Shown: positions 27,488 through 38,795, counted from the stretch's first letter. The stretch is DNA of 64,000 nt from Rhizobium leguminosarum bv. trifolii WSM2297 (GCF_000271845.1 NZ_JH719395.1:3978361-4042360), one strand, 5' to 3'. Program-made: numbers and translations. Notes: generated by a model from the letters alone, not told the origin.

Positions 27488-29074
27488 CTAGCCTTGCGCA
27501 TCCTTCACCGCCGCCGGTTTGCGGTTCAGATTGCGCCGGATCATGCCGAGATCGGCGCCGCCGATCAGGAAGGCGGCGGCGAAATAGATCAGCATGGAAA
27601 TCGCAATCAGCAGTCCGAGCGTGCCGATCTTGGTCAGAAGCGGCGCGCCGGAGGCAAGCCAGGGCGCAAAATACTGCTTGAGGAAGACGATGGCCGCGCC
27701 CATGACCGCAGCAGCGACGATCAACAGGACGGTGCGCTTCGCCAGCGCCCATTCCCATGCCAGATGGCCGCGGCGCAGCAGCGTCGTGAACAGCAGCACG
27801 GTGCTGATCCACCCGGCCGTGGCTTCGGCAACGGCGATGCCGGGCGCGCCCATATAGGGGAAGAGGGTCAGCGCCGTGGCGCAGTTGGTCGCCACCGCGA
27901 TTGCCGAGAAACGCATCGGCGTTTTGGTGTCCTCGCGGGCATAGAAGCCCGGCTGCAACGCCTTGATCAGCACGAAGGCCGGCAGGCCGATGCCGTAAAT
28001 CGCCAGGATCGCACCGACGACGGCGGTGTTTTCCTGATGGAAGGCGCCGCGCTCGTAAAGCACGCGGATGATCTCGTCGGAGAGAATCCAGAGCGCGAAG
28101 GCGGCGGGGATCGTCAGGAACAGCACGAATTCGATCGAGCGGTTCTGCAGGTTTCCGGCCTCGCGCAGGTTGCCGCCCTTCAGCGCCCGGGCAAGTTCCG
28201 GCAGAAGCACCACGCCGACAGCGACGCCGACGACGCCGAGCGGCAGCTGGTAGATCCGGTCGGCATATTGCAGCGCTGCGATCGCGCCGTCGCGGGACGA
28301 CGCAATCGCCTGGCCGATCAACTGGTTGATCTGGGTGATGCCGCCGGTCACCGCAGCCGGCACCGCTAGGATCAGCAGTCGCTTGACGTTCGGGGTCATC
28401 TTCGGGAAGCGGAAACCGATGCTCATGCCGGCCGCAAGCACGCCGATATAGACGACGGCGAGCTGCAGGACGCCCGCGGCAAGAACGCCAAAGGAGAGAT
28501 ACCAGGCCGTCGCCAGCGGATCGGCGCCGGTATAGAGCGCATAAAACAGCGCCCCGATCATCACCACGTTGAGGAAAACCGGCGCGATGGCGGCGGCGAA
28601 GAAATGATGCAGCGAATTCAGCATGCCGCTCATCATCGCTGTCAGCGACATGCACATCAGATAGGGAAACATCACCGCCGCCATACGGATGGTGATCGAG
28701 AATTTTTCGGGATCGTCGGCAAAGCCCGGCGCGATGACGAAGCGCACCAAAAGCGGCATGGTCAGCTCCATCACGATGGTGATGAGGAGCAGCACCGAAA
28801 ACAGCACGCCGAAGACTTCTTCCGAAAAGCGCTTGGCGCCTTCGGTGCCGTTTGCCTCGATCTCCTTGGCAAACAGCGGCACGAAGGCGGCGTTGAAGGC
28901 GCCCTCGGCAAACAGCCGGCGAAAGAGGTTGGGAAAACGGAAGGCGGCGTAGAAGACGTCGGCCATCGGCCCGGTGCCGAGGGCGGCCGCCATCAGCGTT
29001 TCACGGGCGAAACCGAAGATGCGGCTGCCGAGGGTGGCGCCGCCGACGGTGGCGAATTTCTTGACGAGGCTCAT
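27488..29074 (-). CDS. murJ: Lipid II flippase MurJ
   Basis: A 528-residue polytopic inner-membrane protein of the MVF/MviN family, with about 14 hydrophobic segments; it flips lipid II for peptidoglycan synthesis. The N-terminus MSLVKKFATVGGATLGSRI and the segment FRRLFAEGAFNAAFVPLF are family signatures. The start at 29074 was chosen by homology; 36 further in-frame residues upstream are Pro-rich and overlap glnD. It lies 10 bases after glnD, and the glnD-murJ (mviN) pair is typical of alphaproteobacteria. Confidence 0.95.
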   Translation of the reverse strand: MSLVKKFATVGGATLGSRIFGFARETLMAAALGTGPMADVFYAAFRFPNLFRRLFAEGAFNAAFVPLFAKEIEANGTEGAKRFSEEVFGVLFSVLLLITIVMELTMPLLVRFVIAPGFADDPEKFSITIRMAAVMFPYLMCMSLTAMMSGMLNSLHHFFAAAIAPVFLNVVMIGALFYALYTGADPLATAWYLSFGVLAAGVLQLAVVYIGVLAAGMSIGFRFPKMTPNVKRLLILAVPAAVTGGITQINQLIGQAIASSRDGAIAALQYADRIYQLPLGVVGVAVGVVLLPELARALKGGNLREAGNLQNRSIEFVLFLTIPAAFALWILSDEIIRVLYERGAFHQENTAVVGAILAIYGIGLPAFVLIKALQPGFYAREDTKTPMRFSAIAVATNCATALTLFPYMGAPGIAVAEATAGWISTVLLFTTLLRRGHLAWEWALAKRTVLLIVAAAVMGAAIVFLKQYFAPWLASGAPLLTKIGTLGLLIAISMLIYFAAAFLIGGADLGMIRRNLNRKPAAVKDAQG

Positions 29075-29084
29075 GCTTGGGGAC

Positions 29085-31991
29085 TCATGCGGAGGAATCG
29101 GCTTTTTTTTCGGCGGAAGGCGATGTCCGGGCGGTGGCGGCCGGCGCGATGATGCCGGAGGGCATGCGTTCGCGCAGTTCATCCTCCTCCTCGGCCATGA
29201 CCGCCTTCATCCGGGCGGTGATGTTGGCGCGCTTGCTGTCGCCCGAAATCTTCTGTCCGACAAGGTCGGTGACGTAGAAAGTGTCGATCACTTTCTCGCC
29301 GAAGGTGGTGATGCGGGCCGACTGGATGTCCAGCGACAGATCGGAGAGCACGGCGGTGATCTCCGACAGCAATCCCGGCCGGTCGAGGCATTCGACCTCG
29401 ATGACCGTGAACTTGTTCGACAGGCTGTTGGTGATGTTCACCGACGGCGGAATGACGAAGGCCTTGTTCTTCTTGCGGTGGCGCGCGCGCGTGGCGATGA
29501 CCTCCGGCAGCCGTTTGCGGCCGGACAGCACGTCCTCGATCATCCGCCCGATTGTCGCGGCCCGGCGAAGCTCGTCGGCATCGTCGGTAAATTCGCGGCT
29601 GACATGGATGGTGTCGAGCGCCCGACCGTCTGAGGTCGTGAAGATCTGCGCGTCGACGATGTTGGCGCCGGCCGCCGCACAAGCGCCGGCGATGACGGCG
29701 AGCAGGCGCGGATGGTCGGGCGACAGCACGGTGATCTCGGTGATCGCGTGAAAACTGTCGGTCCGCACCGTCGTAGCGAGCGCCTGGCCGGCTTTATCGG
29801 CCTGGCGGATGAAATGGGCGTGGCGGACTTGGTCTTCCAACGGCACCGAGAGCAGATAGGGCTGGTAGTGCAGCTTGGTATAGGTATTGCGATCCTTCTG
29901 GCTCCAGTCGGAAAGGGCGGCATGCAGCGCCTCCGCGGCGGCATTGGCCCGCTCCTTGCGGGAAACCTCGGAAAAACCGCCGGCGAGCAGCAGCTCGGTT
30001 TCGTAATAGAGCGTGCGCAGCAACTGGCCCTTCCAGCCGTTCCAGACGCCCGGACCGACGGCGCGGATATCGCAGATCGTCAGGATCAGCAGCATCTTCA
30101 GCCGGTCGAGCGATTGCACGCGGTCGGCGAAATCGGTGATCGTCTTGCGGTCGGTGAGGTCGCGGGTCTGCGCTACCATCGACATGGTCAGATGTTCCTC
30201 GATCAGCCAGACGACGATTTCGGTCTGCTTCTGCGACAGACCGAAGCGGGCGCAAAGCTTGCGGGCGACGCGGGCGCCGGCGATCGAATGATCCTCCTGC
30301 CGGCCCTTGGCGATGTCGTGCAGGAGAACGGCGACATAAAGCGCCTCGCGGTCCTCGATGCCTGAGAACAGCTTGTTGGCGAGCGGATGCAGATCCTCGG
30401 CGCGGGCCTGATCGATCTCGGAGAGAACGTCGACGGTGCGGATCAGATGTTCGTCGACCGTATAGTGGTGATACATGTTGAACTGCATCATCGCGACGAT
30501 CTTGCCGAACTCGGGGATGAAGCGGCCAAGCACGCCGGCCTCGTTCATCCGCCGCAGGATCAGCGCCGGATCGCGCTTCGACGTCAGGATCGACATGAAC
30601 AGCCGGTTCGCCTCGTCGTTTTCCCTGAGGCTGTTGTCGATCAGGGCGAGCGACCGGGTGACGCGTTTCAGAGCGTCCGGGTGGAATTCCAACCCGTTGA
30701 TGTCGGCGACGTGGAAGAGCCGGAGGATGCTGACCGGATCGCGCTTGAACACCTCGGGATCGGCAAGCGCAATGCGGCCGCGGTCCTCGACGAATTCGAC
30801 ACTGCCGGCGATCTTGCGATTGCGATGGGTGAAGCGGCTGATGACGCCGGTCAGGCCCGGGATCGACTTCGCCTGCTGGTCTTCAAGGGCGGCGCAGAGG
30901 ATGCGGGTCAAATCGCCGACATCCTTGGCGACGAGGAAATAGTGCTTCATGAAGCGCTCGACGGCCGAAAGGCCCGGGCGGGTGTGATAGCCGAAGGCTT
31001 CGGCGATCTCGCGCTGGATGTCGAAGGACAGGCGCTCCTCGGCCTTGCCGGTCAGGAAGTGCATATGGCAGCGCACCGCCCAGAGAAAATCGTCGGCTTT
31101 CTCAAGCAGCCGGTATTCGTGTTTCGACAGCACGCCGAGCTTGACCAGCTCGGCCTGGTCGCGCACGTGATAATAATATTTCGAGATCCAGAACAGCGTG
31201 TGCAGGTCGCGAAGCCCGCCCTTGCCTTCCTTGACGTTCGGTTCGACGAGATAACGTGTATCGCCCGCCTTGCGGTGGCGCTCGTCGCGCTCGGCAAGCT
31301 TGGCGGCGATGAACTCAGGGCCGGTGCCGGTGACGATTTCCTTGTCGAAGCGGGTCTCGAGCTCGGTTTCCAGCCGCTGCAGGCCGCAGATGTAGCGCAT
31401 CTCCAGGATGGCGGTGCGGATCGTCATGTCGGACTTGGAAAGCGCGATGCATTCCTCCACCGTGCGGGTGGCGTGGCCGACCTTGAAGCCCATGTCCCAG
31501 AGCACGTAAAGCATGAATTCGACCGCCTTGTGCGTCTCTTCCGCCGGCCGCGGCGGGAAGAGGAAGAGCAGGTCGATATCGGAGCCCGGCGCCAGCGTGT
31601 CGCGGCCGTAGCCGCCGACGGCGGTGACCGCGAACTTGTCCTTTTGCTGCGGAAAGATATGCGCGGTGGCGAAATTGTAGAGGGCGGTGATGATCTGGTC
31701 CTGCAGCCAGGAAATCCGGCAGGCGCAATTCAGCCCGCCGCCGTCGGCCATCAGTGCGGCCCGCGCCTTCTGCCGGCCCTCCGTGCTTGCTTTTTTCAGG
31801 GTCGCCAACAGGTCGGCGCGCAGCACGTCCGGCCGGTTGCGGTTGGCCTCGGCAACGGCGTCGCACTGCTTCTGCAACAGCTCGACGTCGAGGATGTGGG
31901 AAAAATCGAGATCGCGCATCGCTGTCGCCGGGGCGGTTTCCTGTTCATGCCGGGCGGCCTGATCCGCGCCTGCCTCGTGTTTCGTCCGCAT
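29085..31991 (-). CDS. glnD: Bifunctional uridylyltransferase/uridylyl-removing enzyme
   Basis: A 968-residue nitrogen sensor that uridylylates and deuridylylates PII (GlnB/GlnK) in response to glutamine. In order: nucleotidyltransferase domain with [18 protein letters not shown] (about residue 128), HD domain with [14 protein letters not shown] (about 563), and two C-terminal ACT domains that bind glutamine (about 740-930). The N-terminal 24 residues before [11 protein letters not shown] are not conserved, so an internal start 72 bases later is possible. murJ follows by 10 bases. The C-terminal tail is short and Ser/Ala-rich. Confidence 0.96.
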   Translation of the reverse strand: MRTKHEAGADQAARHEQETAPATAMRDLDFSHILDVELLQKQCDAVAEANRNRPDVLRADLLATLKKASTEGRQKARAALMADGGGLNCACRISWLQDQIITALYNFATAHIFPQQKDKFAVTAVGGYGRDTLAPGSDIDLLFLFPPRPAEETHKAVEFMLYVLWDMGFKVGHATRTVEECIALSKSDMTIRTAILEMRYICGLQRLETELETRFDKEIVTGTGPEFIAAKLAERDERHRKAGDTRYLVEPNVKEGKGGLRDLHTLFWISKYYYHVRDQAELVKLGVLSKHEYRLLEKADDFLWAVRCHMHFLTGKAEERLSFDIQREIAEAFGYHTRPGLSAVERFMKHYFLVAKDVGDLTRILCAALEDQQAKSIPGLTGVISRFTHRNRKIAGSVEFVEDRGRIALADPEVFKRDPVSILRLFHVADINGLEFHPDALKRVTRSLALIDNSLRENDEANRLFMSILTSKRDPALILRRMNEAGVLGRFIPEFGKIVAMMQFNMYHHYTVDEHLIRTVDVLSEIDQARAEDLHPLANKLFSGIEDREALYVAVLLHDIAKGRQEDHSIAGARVARKLCARFGLSQKQTEIVVWLIEEHLTMSMVAQTRDLTDRKTITDFADRVQSLDRLKMLLILTICDIRAVGPGVWNGWKGQLLRTLYYETELLLAGGFSEVSRKERANAAAEALHAALSDWSQKDRNTYTKLHYQPYLLSVPLEDQVRHAHFIRQADKAGQALATTVRTDSFHAITEITVLSPDHPRLLAVIAGACAAAGANIVDAQIFTTSDGRALDTIHVSREFTDDADELRRAATIGRMIEDVLSGRKRLPEVIATRARHRKKNKAFVIPPSVNITNSLSNKFTVIEVECLDRPGLLSEITAVLSDLSLDIQSARITTFGEKVIDTFYVTDLVGQKISGDSKRANITARMKAVMAEEEDELRERMPSGIIAPAATARTSPSAEKKADSSA

Positions 31992-32101
31992 GCGCTATAA
32001 CCCCTTTATCAGGCGATTGACACGGGCCCTCATACTGCAAGAACCTTTAAATTTGGCGAAATGGTGTTGGTGAGCCGCGCAGGACAGCTTTCCCGAAAAG
32101 C

Positions 32102-32377
32102 TCAGCTGGCGGCCCGCGCATTCAGCAAATACAGCACCTGCCGTGTCTCGCTCATGATCTCTTCAAGCGACTGCTTGTCGCACTCGCGGTAGCCCGCCTT
32201 GGCGATCGAGGTTCCGAGCTCCGAGATCATAGCGCAGCAGCGGGTGATTTTCAGCATGCCGATCGGCGAGGTCCAGCCGCGCGCATTGCGGTCCTTATCG
32301 GCGCGCCGCATCGTGTCGAGCATGGAGCAGATGAGCGACAGGCGCTCGGTTTCGCGGATCAGCTTTTCCATGAACAT
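32102..32377 (-). CDS. Hypothetical 91-residue protein between mutS and glnD
   Basis: A small soluble, mostly helical protein I do not recognise. It has 5 Cys/Met-rich positions (ICSMLDTMRR, TRCCAMI, YRECDKQ) and ends VLYLLNARAAS. Codon use and GC content resemble its neighbours. The start lies 13 bases after the mutS stop in the same direction, and glnD follows after 110 bases, so it is probably read with mutS. No signal peptide or membrane segment is visible. An ATG two codons later is an alternative start. Confidence 0.68.
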   Translation of the reverse strand: MFMEKLIRETERLSLICSMLDTMRRADKDRNARGWTSPIGMLKITRCCAMISELGTSIAKAGYRECDKQSLEEIMSETRQVLYLLNARAAS

Positions 32378-32390
32378 CGCGTGCGTTGCC

Positions 32391-35117
32391 CTATTTCAGC
32401 TTCTTCTTGAGGTCGTAAAGCGCGTCCATTGCCTCGCGCGGCGTCATGTCGTCAAGGCTCATCCCCTTTAGCGCCTCCTCGACCTTGGAGGGTCCCCGGG
32501 CGGTGTCCTCGCGGCGCACCGCCACCTGGAAGAGCGGCAGGTCGTCGATCAGCTGGCTCGCCGGGTTCTTGCGGTCGGCATCTTCGAGGCGGGTAAGCAC
32601 GTCGCGAGCCCGCGTCACCACCGAAGCCGGAAGCCCGGCAAGGCGGGCGACCTGGATGCCGTAGGAGCGGTCGGCCGCACCCGGCCCGACCTCATGCAGG
32701 AAGATGACGTCGCCGTCCCATTCCTTGACGCGCATCGTGGCGTTCGATAGCCGGGCAAGCTTTTCCGAAAGCACCGTCAGCTCATGGAAATGCGTGGCGA
32801 AGAGGCCGCGGCAGCGGTTGGCCTCATGCAGGTGCTCGACGGAGGCCCAGGCGATCGACAGGCCGTCGAAGGTGGCGGTGCCGCGGCCGATCTCGTCGAG
32901 GATGACGAGCGAACGGTCGCTCGCCTGGTTGAGGATCGCCGCGGTTTCGACCATTTCGACCATGAAGGTGGAGCGCCCGCGCGCCAGGTCGTCGGAGGCG
33001 CCGACACGCGAGAAAAGCCGGTCGACGATGCCGATATGGGCCGAGGTCGCCGGCACGAAGGAGCCCATCTGCGCCAGGATCGATATCAGCGCGTTCTGCC
33101 GCAGGAAGGTCGACTTGCCGCCCATGTTCGGGCCGGTCAACAGCCAGATCGCGCCGTCCTTGTCGCCTGATTTCGGCGACAGATCGCAATTGTTGGCAAC
33201 GAAGGGGCCGCCTGCCTGCCGCCGCAGCGCCTGCTCGACCACCGGATGGCGGCCGCCCTCGATGGCAAACATCTTCGAGCTGTCGACCTGCGGGCGGCAA
33301 TAGGCTTGCTCCTCGGCGAGAAGCGACAGGCCCGCGGCAACGTCGATGACGGCAAGCGCCCGGGCGCCGGATTTGATCGCTTCGGCTTCCGCAACCACGG
33401 CCGCCGCCATCTTCTCGAAGGCAGCAAGCTCGATCGTCAGCGCCCGATCGGCAGCATTGGCGATGCGGCTTTCGAGATCGGCGAGTTCGGTGGTGGTGAA
33501 GCGCATGGCGCTTGCCATCGTCTGGCGGTGGATGAAGCGGGCCTTGGCTTCGGCCGTGTCCGTCATCGGGGAGGCATTGCCGGCGGTCACTTCGATGAAA
33601 TAGCCGAGGATATTGTTGTGCTTGATCTTCAGCGACCGGATGCCGGTCTCCTCGGCATATTGCAATTGCAGCCCGGCGATCACCCGGCGCGACTGGTCGC
33701 GCAGCGCCCGGACCTCATCGAGCTCGGCGCTGGCGCCGTCGCGCAGGAAGCCGCCGTCACGCTTCAACAGCGGCAATTCGTCTGCAAGCGTCTCGGCCAG
33801 CAGGGTTTCCAATGCTGCGGGGAGGGCCTGCAGCCCGGACAGCGCCTGGCCAAGCTCTTCCGGCAGCATCGCGCTTGCCAGCATGGCCGCAACCTCGTTC
33901 GCTGCCTGCAGGCCCTGGCGGATGGCGGAGAGATCGCGCGGGCCGCCGCGGTCGAGCGCAAGGCGGGACAAAGCGCGGGGCATGTCGGGCACATGTTTCA
34001 GCGTGTCGCGCAGATTGCCGCAGAGCGACGGTTCGTCGATCAGGAAGCCGATCGAATCAAGCCGCGCATTGATGCGGGCGGGGTCGGTCAGCGGCGACAT
34101 CAGCCGCTCGGCAAGAAGCCGCGCGCCGCCGCCGGTGACGGTGCGGTCGATCGCTTTCAGCAGAGAGCCGTTGCGGTCGCCCGAAAGCGTGCGGGCCAGT
34201 TCCAGGTTGGCGCGGGTGGCGGGATCGATGAACAGCGTCGACGCCGCACTTTCCCGCTCCGGCTTTCCAAGCGGCGGCCGCTCGGCGATCTGGGTCTTTT
34301 CGACATAGGCAACGGCGGCGGCCGCCGCCGCCAGCTCGGCGCGCGAAAAGGTGCCGAAGCCGTCGAGCGTCGCGACGCCGAAATAACGCGCGATCCGGCC
34401 TTCGGCGCTGGCGCTGTCGAAGAGCACGGAAGGCTGCGGAACGGCGGTGCGGCCGAGCACGTCGAACACCGGCTTCAGTTCCGGATCGTGGAAGATCGTG
34501 TCGGGCAGGATCAGTTCGCGCGGATCGATGCGCAGGATATCGGCAAGCAGCCGCGAGGCTTCGGTCTCGGCAACCCGGAAGACGCCGGTGGAAATATCGA
34601 TCCAGGCCAGCGCCAGCAACGGTTCGGCGCCGCCGCGAATGCGGGTCAGCGCCATCAGATAGTTGGATTCCGAGGGCGAAAGCAGCTTTTCCTCGGTGAT
34701 CGTGCCGGGTGTGACCAGACGGACGACGTCGCGCTTGACGACGGATTTGCCGCCGCGTTTTTTCGCTTCGGCCGGATCCTCGATCTGCTCGCAGACGGCG
34801 ACGCGGAAACCGAGCGAGATCAGCTTCTGCAGATAATCATCGGCCGCATGCACCGGAACGCCGCACATCGGGATATCCTGGCCCATGTGCTGGCCGCGCT
34901 TTGTCAGCGTGATGCCGAGCGCGCGCGAGGCCTCAAGCGCATCCTCGAAGAACAGCTCGTAGAAATCGCCCATGCGATAGAACAGCAGCGAACCCGGATT
35001 GTTCGCCTTGATCTCGATAAATTGCTCCATCATCGGCGTTGCCGAGGCACGGCTTTCCGCCGTGGCCAGCTCGGCAGCTGAAAAGGCTTCATTCTCTGTG
35101 TCAATTCGTGCGTTCAC
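32391..35117 (-). CDS. mutS: DNA mismatch repair protein MutS
   Basis: A 908-residue mismatch-recognition ATPase. Domain I carries the mismatch-contact [11 protein letters not shown] (Phe-X-Glu type, about residue 46). The ATPase domain has Walker [15 protein letters not shown] (about 665), Walker B/MutS signature [18 protein letters not shown] (about 742) and the helix-turn-helix dimer end ([11 protein letters not shown]). The length is at the upper end for the family because of a 25-30 residue N-terminal extension. It is divergent from the malic enzyme gene, with 113 bases between them. Confidence 0.97.
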   Translation of the reverse strand: MNARIDTENEAFSAAELATAESRASATPMMEQFIEIKANNPGSLLFYRMGDFYELFFEDALEASRALGITLTKRGQHMGQDIPMCGVPVHAADDYLQKLISLGFRVAVCEQIEDPAEAKKRGGKSVVKRDVVRLVTPGTITEEKLLSPSESNYLMALTRIRGGAEPLLALAWIDISTGVFRVAETEASRLLADILRIDPRELILPDTIFHDPELKPVFDVLGRTAVPQPSVLFDSASAEGRIARYFGVATLDGFGTFSRAELAAAAAAVAYVEKTQIAERPPLGKPERESAASTLFIDPATRANLELARTLSGDRNGSLLKAIDRTVTGGGARLLAERLMSPLTDPARINARLDSIGFLIDEPSLCGNLRDTLKHVPDMPRALSRLALDRGGPRDLSAIRQGLQAANEVAAMLASAMLPEELGQALSGLQALPAALETLLAETLADELPLLKRDGGFLRDGASAELDEVRALRDQSRRVIAGLQLQYAEETGIRSLKIKHNNILGYFIEVTAGNASPMTDTAEAKARFIHRQTMASAMRFTTTELADLESRIANAADRALTIELAAFEKMAAAVVAEAEAIKSGARALAVIDVAAGLSLLAEEQAYCRPQVDSSKMFAIEGGRHPVVEQALRRQAGGPFVANNCDLSPKSGDKDGAIWLLTGPNMGGKSTFLRQNALISILAQMGSFVPATSAHIGIVDRLFSRVGASDDLARGRSTFMVEMVETAAILNQASDRSLVILDEIGRGTATFDGLSIAWASVEHLHEANRCRGLFATHFHELTVLSEKLARLSNATMRVKEWDGDVIFLHEVGPGAADRSYGIQVARLAGLPASVVTRARDVLTRLEDADRKNPASQLIDDLPLFQVAVRREDTARGPSKVEEALKGMSLDDMTPREAMDALYDLKKKLK

Positions 35118-35230
35118 GGAGGTGCAGTTTTTCCCAAAAAAACAGGTGCCAACCCTATCCGCGCGCCGCTATAGATGACAACAGCATTTGAGGAAGAGCG
35201 AAGCGTCGCCCACAGGACGTTGGAGGATTT

Positions 35231-37513
35231 ATGCCCGATATCGATAAGAAGGAACGGCCGGCGACATCAGTTACCGACCAGGAGGCGCTCGATTTTCACG
35301 CGACGGGCCGGCCCGGCAAGCTGGAAATCAACCCGACCAAGCCGATGGCGACGCAGCGCGACCTGTCGCTTGCCTATTCGCCGGGTGTCGCCGTCCCCGT
35401 CAAGGCGATCGCCGCCGATCCGCAGACGGCCTATGATTATACAGCCCGCGGCAACATGGTTGCCGTCATTTCCAACGGCACGGCGATCCTCGGTCTCGGC
35501 AATCTCGGCGCGCTGGCGTCCAAGCCGGTCATGGAAGGCAAGGCGGTGCTGTTCAAACGCTTCGCCGACGTCGATTCCATCGACCTCGAAATCGATACCG
35601 AAAATGTCGACGAGTTCATTAACTGCGTGCGTTTCCTCGGTCCTTCCTTCGGCGGCATCAACCTCGAAGACATCAAGGCGCCGGACTGCTTCGTCATCGA
35701 AAGCCGGCTGCGCGAGCTGATGGATATTCCCGTCTTCCATGACGACCAGCACGGAACGGCGATCATCGCCGCCGCCGGCCTGATCAACGCGCTGGAACTG
35801 ACGGGCCGCGACCTGAAGACGACGAAACTCGTCTGCAACGGTGCCGGTGCCGCGGCGATCGCCTGCGTCGAACTGGTCAAGGCGATGGGTTTTGCGCCCG
35901 ACAACATCATCCTCTGCGACACCAAGGGCGTCATCTACCAGGGCCGCACCGAGGGCATGAACCAGTGGAAATCGGCGCATGCGGCAAAGACCGACGCGCG
36001 CACGCTGGAAGAGGCGATGAAAGGTGCTGATGTCGTTTTCGGCCTGTCGCAGAAGGGCGCCTTCTCGGCCGAGATGATCCGCTCGATGGCGGATCGGCCG
36101 ATCATTTTCGCCATGGCAAATCCCGATCCCGAGATCACCCCGGAAGAGGTGGCCCGCATCCGCGACGACGCCATCATGGCGACCGGCCGCTCGGACTACC
36201 CGAACCAGGTCAACAACGTCCTCGGCTTTCCCTATATCTTCCGCGGCGCCCTCGACGTTCGCGCCTCCACCATCAACGACGCGATGAAGATCGCCGCTGT
36301 CAAGGCGCTGGCAAACCTTGCCCGCGAGGACGTGCCGGATGACGTGGTTGCCGCCTATCAGGGCAACCGGCCGCGTTTCGGCTCGCAATACATCATCCCG
36401 GTTCCTTTCGATCCGCGGCTGATCTCGGCGATCCCGGTCGCGGTCGCCGAAGCGGCGATCGAAACCGGCGTCGCCCGCAAGGTCATCACCGACATGGCGG
36501 GTTATGCCCGTGAGCTTTCGGCGCGCCGCGATCCGATCGCCTCGACGCTCGCCAGCCTCTATGAGCGGGTGCGCCGTCGCCCGAAGCGGATCGTCTTTGC
36601 CGAGGCCGAGGAAGAACAGGTCCTGCGCGCCGCATTGTCCTATGCCAACCAGGAGCTCGGCACCGCCATCCTGCTCGGCCGCGAAGACCTGATCCGGGCG
36701 ACGGCGGAGCGCGCCGGCATCGATCTCAACCGCCCCGGCCTCGAGATCGTCAATGCCCGTATCTCGACCCGGGTCGAGGCCTATATCGACTATCTCTATG
36801 CCAGGCTGCAGCGGCACGGTTATCTCCACCGCGACGCCCAGCGGCTGATCCATAACGACCGCAACCACTTCGCCGCCACCATGGTGGCGCTCGGCGACGC
36901 CGACGGCATGGTGACGGGCATCACCCGCAACTATTCGACGGCGCTCGAGGATGTGCGCCGTTGCATCGACGAGAAGCCCGGCCACCGCGTCATCGGCGTA
37001 TCCCTGGCGCTCTGCCGCGGCCGCACGGTCTTCGTTGCCGATACGGCGGTGCACGACATGCCGACGGCCGAACAGCTTGCCGATATCGCCGAGGAGGCCG
37101 CCGGTCTGGCAAGGCGCATGGGTTATCCGCCGCGTGTCGCGATGCTAGCCTATTCCACCTTCGGCCATCCCTCCGGCGAACGCTCCGAGCGGGTGCGCGA
37201 GGCGGTGAAGATCCTCGACAAGCGCCGCGTCGATTTCGAATATGACGGCGAGATGGCCGCTGATGTGGCGCTGAACCGCAAGGTGATGGAGCAATATCCC
37301 TTCTGCCGCCTCTCCGGCCCGGCCAACGTGCTTGTGATGCCGGCCTTCCACTCGGCGTCGATCTCGACCAAGATGCTGCAGGAACTCGGCGGCTCCACGG
37401 TGATCGGTCCGATCCTCGTCGGCCTCGACAAGCCGGTGCAGATCACCTCGATGGGCGCCAAGGACAGCGACATCGTCAACATGGCGGCGATCGCCGCTTA
37501 TGGCGGCACGTAA
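35231..37513 (+). CDS. maeB: Malic enzyme with C-terminal phosphotransacetylase-like domain
   Basis: A 760-residue fusion enzyme that decarboxylates malate to pyruvate. The malic domain (residues 1-430) has VFHDDQHGTAIIAAAG (residues about 172-188) and the NAD(P)-binding KLVCNGAGAAAIACVEL. The remaining 330 residues are a phosphotransacetylase-like domain (RIVFAEAEEEQVLRAA onward) thought to be regulatory, not catalytic. Rhizobia have an NAD form (dme) and an NADP form (tme); the location next to olsB corresponds, as I recall it, to tme in Sinorhizobium, so the NADP enzyme is likely. A GGAGG site precedes the ATG; a strong terminator follows. Confidence 0.93.
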   Translation: MPDIDKKERPATSVTDQEALDFHATGRPGKLEINPTKPMATQRDLSLAYSPGVAVPVKAIAADPQTAYDYTARGNMVAVISNGTAILGLGNLGALASKPVMEGKAVLFKRFADVDSIDLEIDTENVDEFINCVRFLGPSFGGINLEDIKAPDCFVIESRLRELMDIPVFHDDQHGTAIIAAAGLINALELTGRDLKTTKLVCNGAGAAAIACVELVKAMGFAPDNIILCDTKGVIYQGRTEGMNQWKSAHAAKTDARTLEEAMKGADVVFGLSQKGAFSAEMIRSMADRPIIFAMANPDPEITPEEVARIRDDAIMATGRSDYPNQVNNVLGFPYIFRGALDVRASTINDAMKIAAVKALANLAREDVPDDVVAAYQGNRPRFGSQYIIPVPFDPRLISAIPVAVAEAAIETGVARKVITDMAGYARELSARRDPIASTLASLYERVRRRPKRIVFAEAEEEQVLRAALSYANQELGTAILLGREDLIRATAERAGIDLNRPGLEIVNARISTRVEAYIDYLYARLQRHGYLHRDAQRLIHNDRNHFAATMVALGDADGMVTGITRNYSTALEDVRRCIDEKPGHRVIGVSLALCRGRTVFVADTAVHDMPTAEQLADIAEEAAGLARRMGYPPRVAMLAYSTFGHPSGERSERVREAVKILDKRRVDFEYDGEMAADVALNRKVMEQYPFCRLSGPANVLVMPAFHSASISTKMLQELGGSTVIGPILVGLDKPVQITSMGAKDSDIVNMAAIAAYGGT

Positions 37514-37538
37514 CCCGTCCGTCGCATGACACGGCATT

Positions 37539-37579
37539 CCGTGCCCGGCCGACAACACGTCGGCCGGGTACGGATTTTG
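37539..37579 (+). terminator. Rho-independent terminator of the malic enzyme gene
   Basis: CCGTGCCCGGCCGAC (37539-37553) pairs over 15 bp, with one G-T pair, with GTCGGCCGGGTACGG (37559-37573) around AACAC and is followed by ATTTTGTT. Confidence 0.88.
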
Positions 37580-37703
37580 TTGGCCTATTTGCCGGCTTCG
37601 CCGCTCCGCGCCTCTATCTGTGCTCGATCCGCCTTCAGAAGTTCGAGGCGCCGTCTTTCAATAAGTCATACTTTTGATACAGTAATCTTCTATGCGCGGC
37701 ATG

Positions 37704-37739
37704 AATTGCCCGCCTGGACCTTGAAAACGACGGGCAATT
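37704..37739 (+). promoter_or_regulatory. Inverted repeat upstream of the AraC gene
   Basis: AATTGCCCG (37704-37712) and CGGGCAATT (37731-37739) are perfect complements separated by 18 bases. They lie 51 bases before the AraC-type start and could be an operator pair or leader hairpin. No promoter boxes were clear in the 276-base gap. Confidence 0.4.
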
Positions 37740-37789
37740 GACGGTTTCGCTGGTCAGTTGTTTCATATTTCATCAGCCGGTTGGTTCCC

Positions 37790-38779
37790 ATGGCAGAAGA
37801 CGCATCCGCCAATTTCATCGCCCGATTTCAGGGGGCAACTTTCGACGATATGGTCGAAGCCCTGACCCAGGGGTTTGGTTCGCTCGACGCATGGCGCAAT
37901 GGTCGGGAGAAACCGCTCGACTGGAAGGTCGGGTTTTGGGGTGACGAAAGGGTGTCGCTGGTCAGCAATCAGGATGCCGGCGACTGGGGTGCAAGAACGG
38001 CGCACGGAACGCCGGAAACGCTGGCAATCGTCGTTCCGCGCACGGGTGCCCTCAATGTAGGGTTTGGTCGGACAGTGGTCGAAGCGACGCCTGGGCGGCT
38101 GCTGGTGATGAACAATCTTGAGTCGGAATGGGTTTCCATAGGAGCAGCGCCGCATCGGTCGGACACACTCAGTGTGAGCTGGACAATTATCGCCCAGGCC
38201 GTCGCCGCCATACTGGAGAGACCGCTGATCGGCACACTGGCGTTGGCGCCGGTCATTGATTTTTCCACGGCAGCGGGACAGTTGCTCGCCAATCTCGCAC
38301 AAACGATCATCATCGGCCTGCGCAACAATGGGCCACTCCTTTACTCGCCAATTGCCATGTCGAACCTAACTCAGGCGCTTGCCGATCTCGTGGTGCGCCT
38401 GATTCCGCATCGCCTCTCGCATCTGCTCGACAGGAAAATCCATCTGATCGCGCCGCGGCATGTGCGTCGAGCCATTGAATTCATGCATGCGAACATCGAC
38501 CAGCCCTTGGTAATGCAGGGTGTCGCCGAGGCGGCAGGCGTTTCCATTCGCGCTCTGGAAGTCGGTTTCCGTGAGTTCAAGGGAACCACACCGACCGCCT
38601 ATCTCCGGACAATCCGCTTGCAAGCCGTCCGTGAGGATCTATGCGATCCTTCGAACCGGCAGCCGTTGCGGCACATCTGCTTGAGGTGGGGGTTCTTTCA
38701 CTTTGGCCGTTTTGCGGCAATCTACCGCGCGGCGTATGGAGAGAACCCGTCGGACACCAGAAGGCGATCCGGAGGATGA
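37790..38779 (+). CDS. AraC-family transcriptional regulator
   Basis: A 329-residue protein with an unrecognised N-terminal sensing region and an AraC-type double helix-turn-helix at about residues 220-325 (VRRAIEFMHANIDQPLVM, VAEAAGVSIRALEVGFREF, the second helix near FHFGRFAAIYRAAYG). The N-terminal half resembles the AraC_binding_2 type found in regulators of catabolic oxygenases. The ATG at 37790 was preferred to an in-frame TTG at 37781; neither has a strong ribosome site. GC content is lower than in the flanking genes and no obvious target gene is adjacent, so lateral gain is plausible. Confidence 0.88.
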   Translation: MAEDASANFIARFQGATFDDMVEALTQGFGSLDAWRNGREKPLDWKVGFWGDERVSLVSNQDAGDWGARTAHGTPETLAIVVPRTGALNVGFGRTVVEATPGRLLVMNNLESEWVSIGAAPHRSDTLSVSWTIIAQAVAAILERPLIGTLALAPVIDFSTAAGQLLANLAQTIIIGLRNNGPLLYSPIAMSNLTQALADLVVRLIPHRLSHLLDRKIHLIAPRHVRRAIEFMHANIDQPLVMQGVAEAAGVSIRALEVGFREFKGTTPTAYLRTIRLQAVREDLCDPSNRQPLRHICLRWGFFHFGRFAAIYRAAYGENPSDTRRRSGG

Positions 38780-38795
38780 GGCCACCCGGAAGACT

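Noticed and set aside
30387..32000. 537-residue open frame opposite glnD
   Set aside because: It is a shadow of glnD caused by high GC. It has no family motif, and the glnD frame carries all domains.
33246..35081. 611-residue open frame opposite mutS
   Set aside because: Shadow of mutS; composition rich in Arg, Gly and Ala without any recognisable domain.
35267..37054. 595-residue open frame opposite the malic enzyme gene
   Set aside because: Antisense shadow with no motif; the plus-strand frame has complete catalytic motifs.
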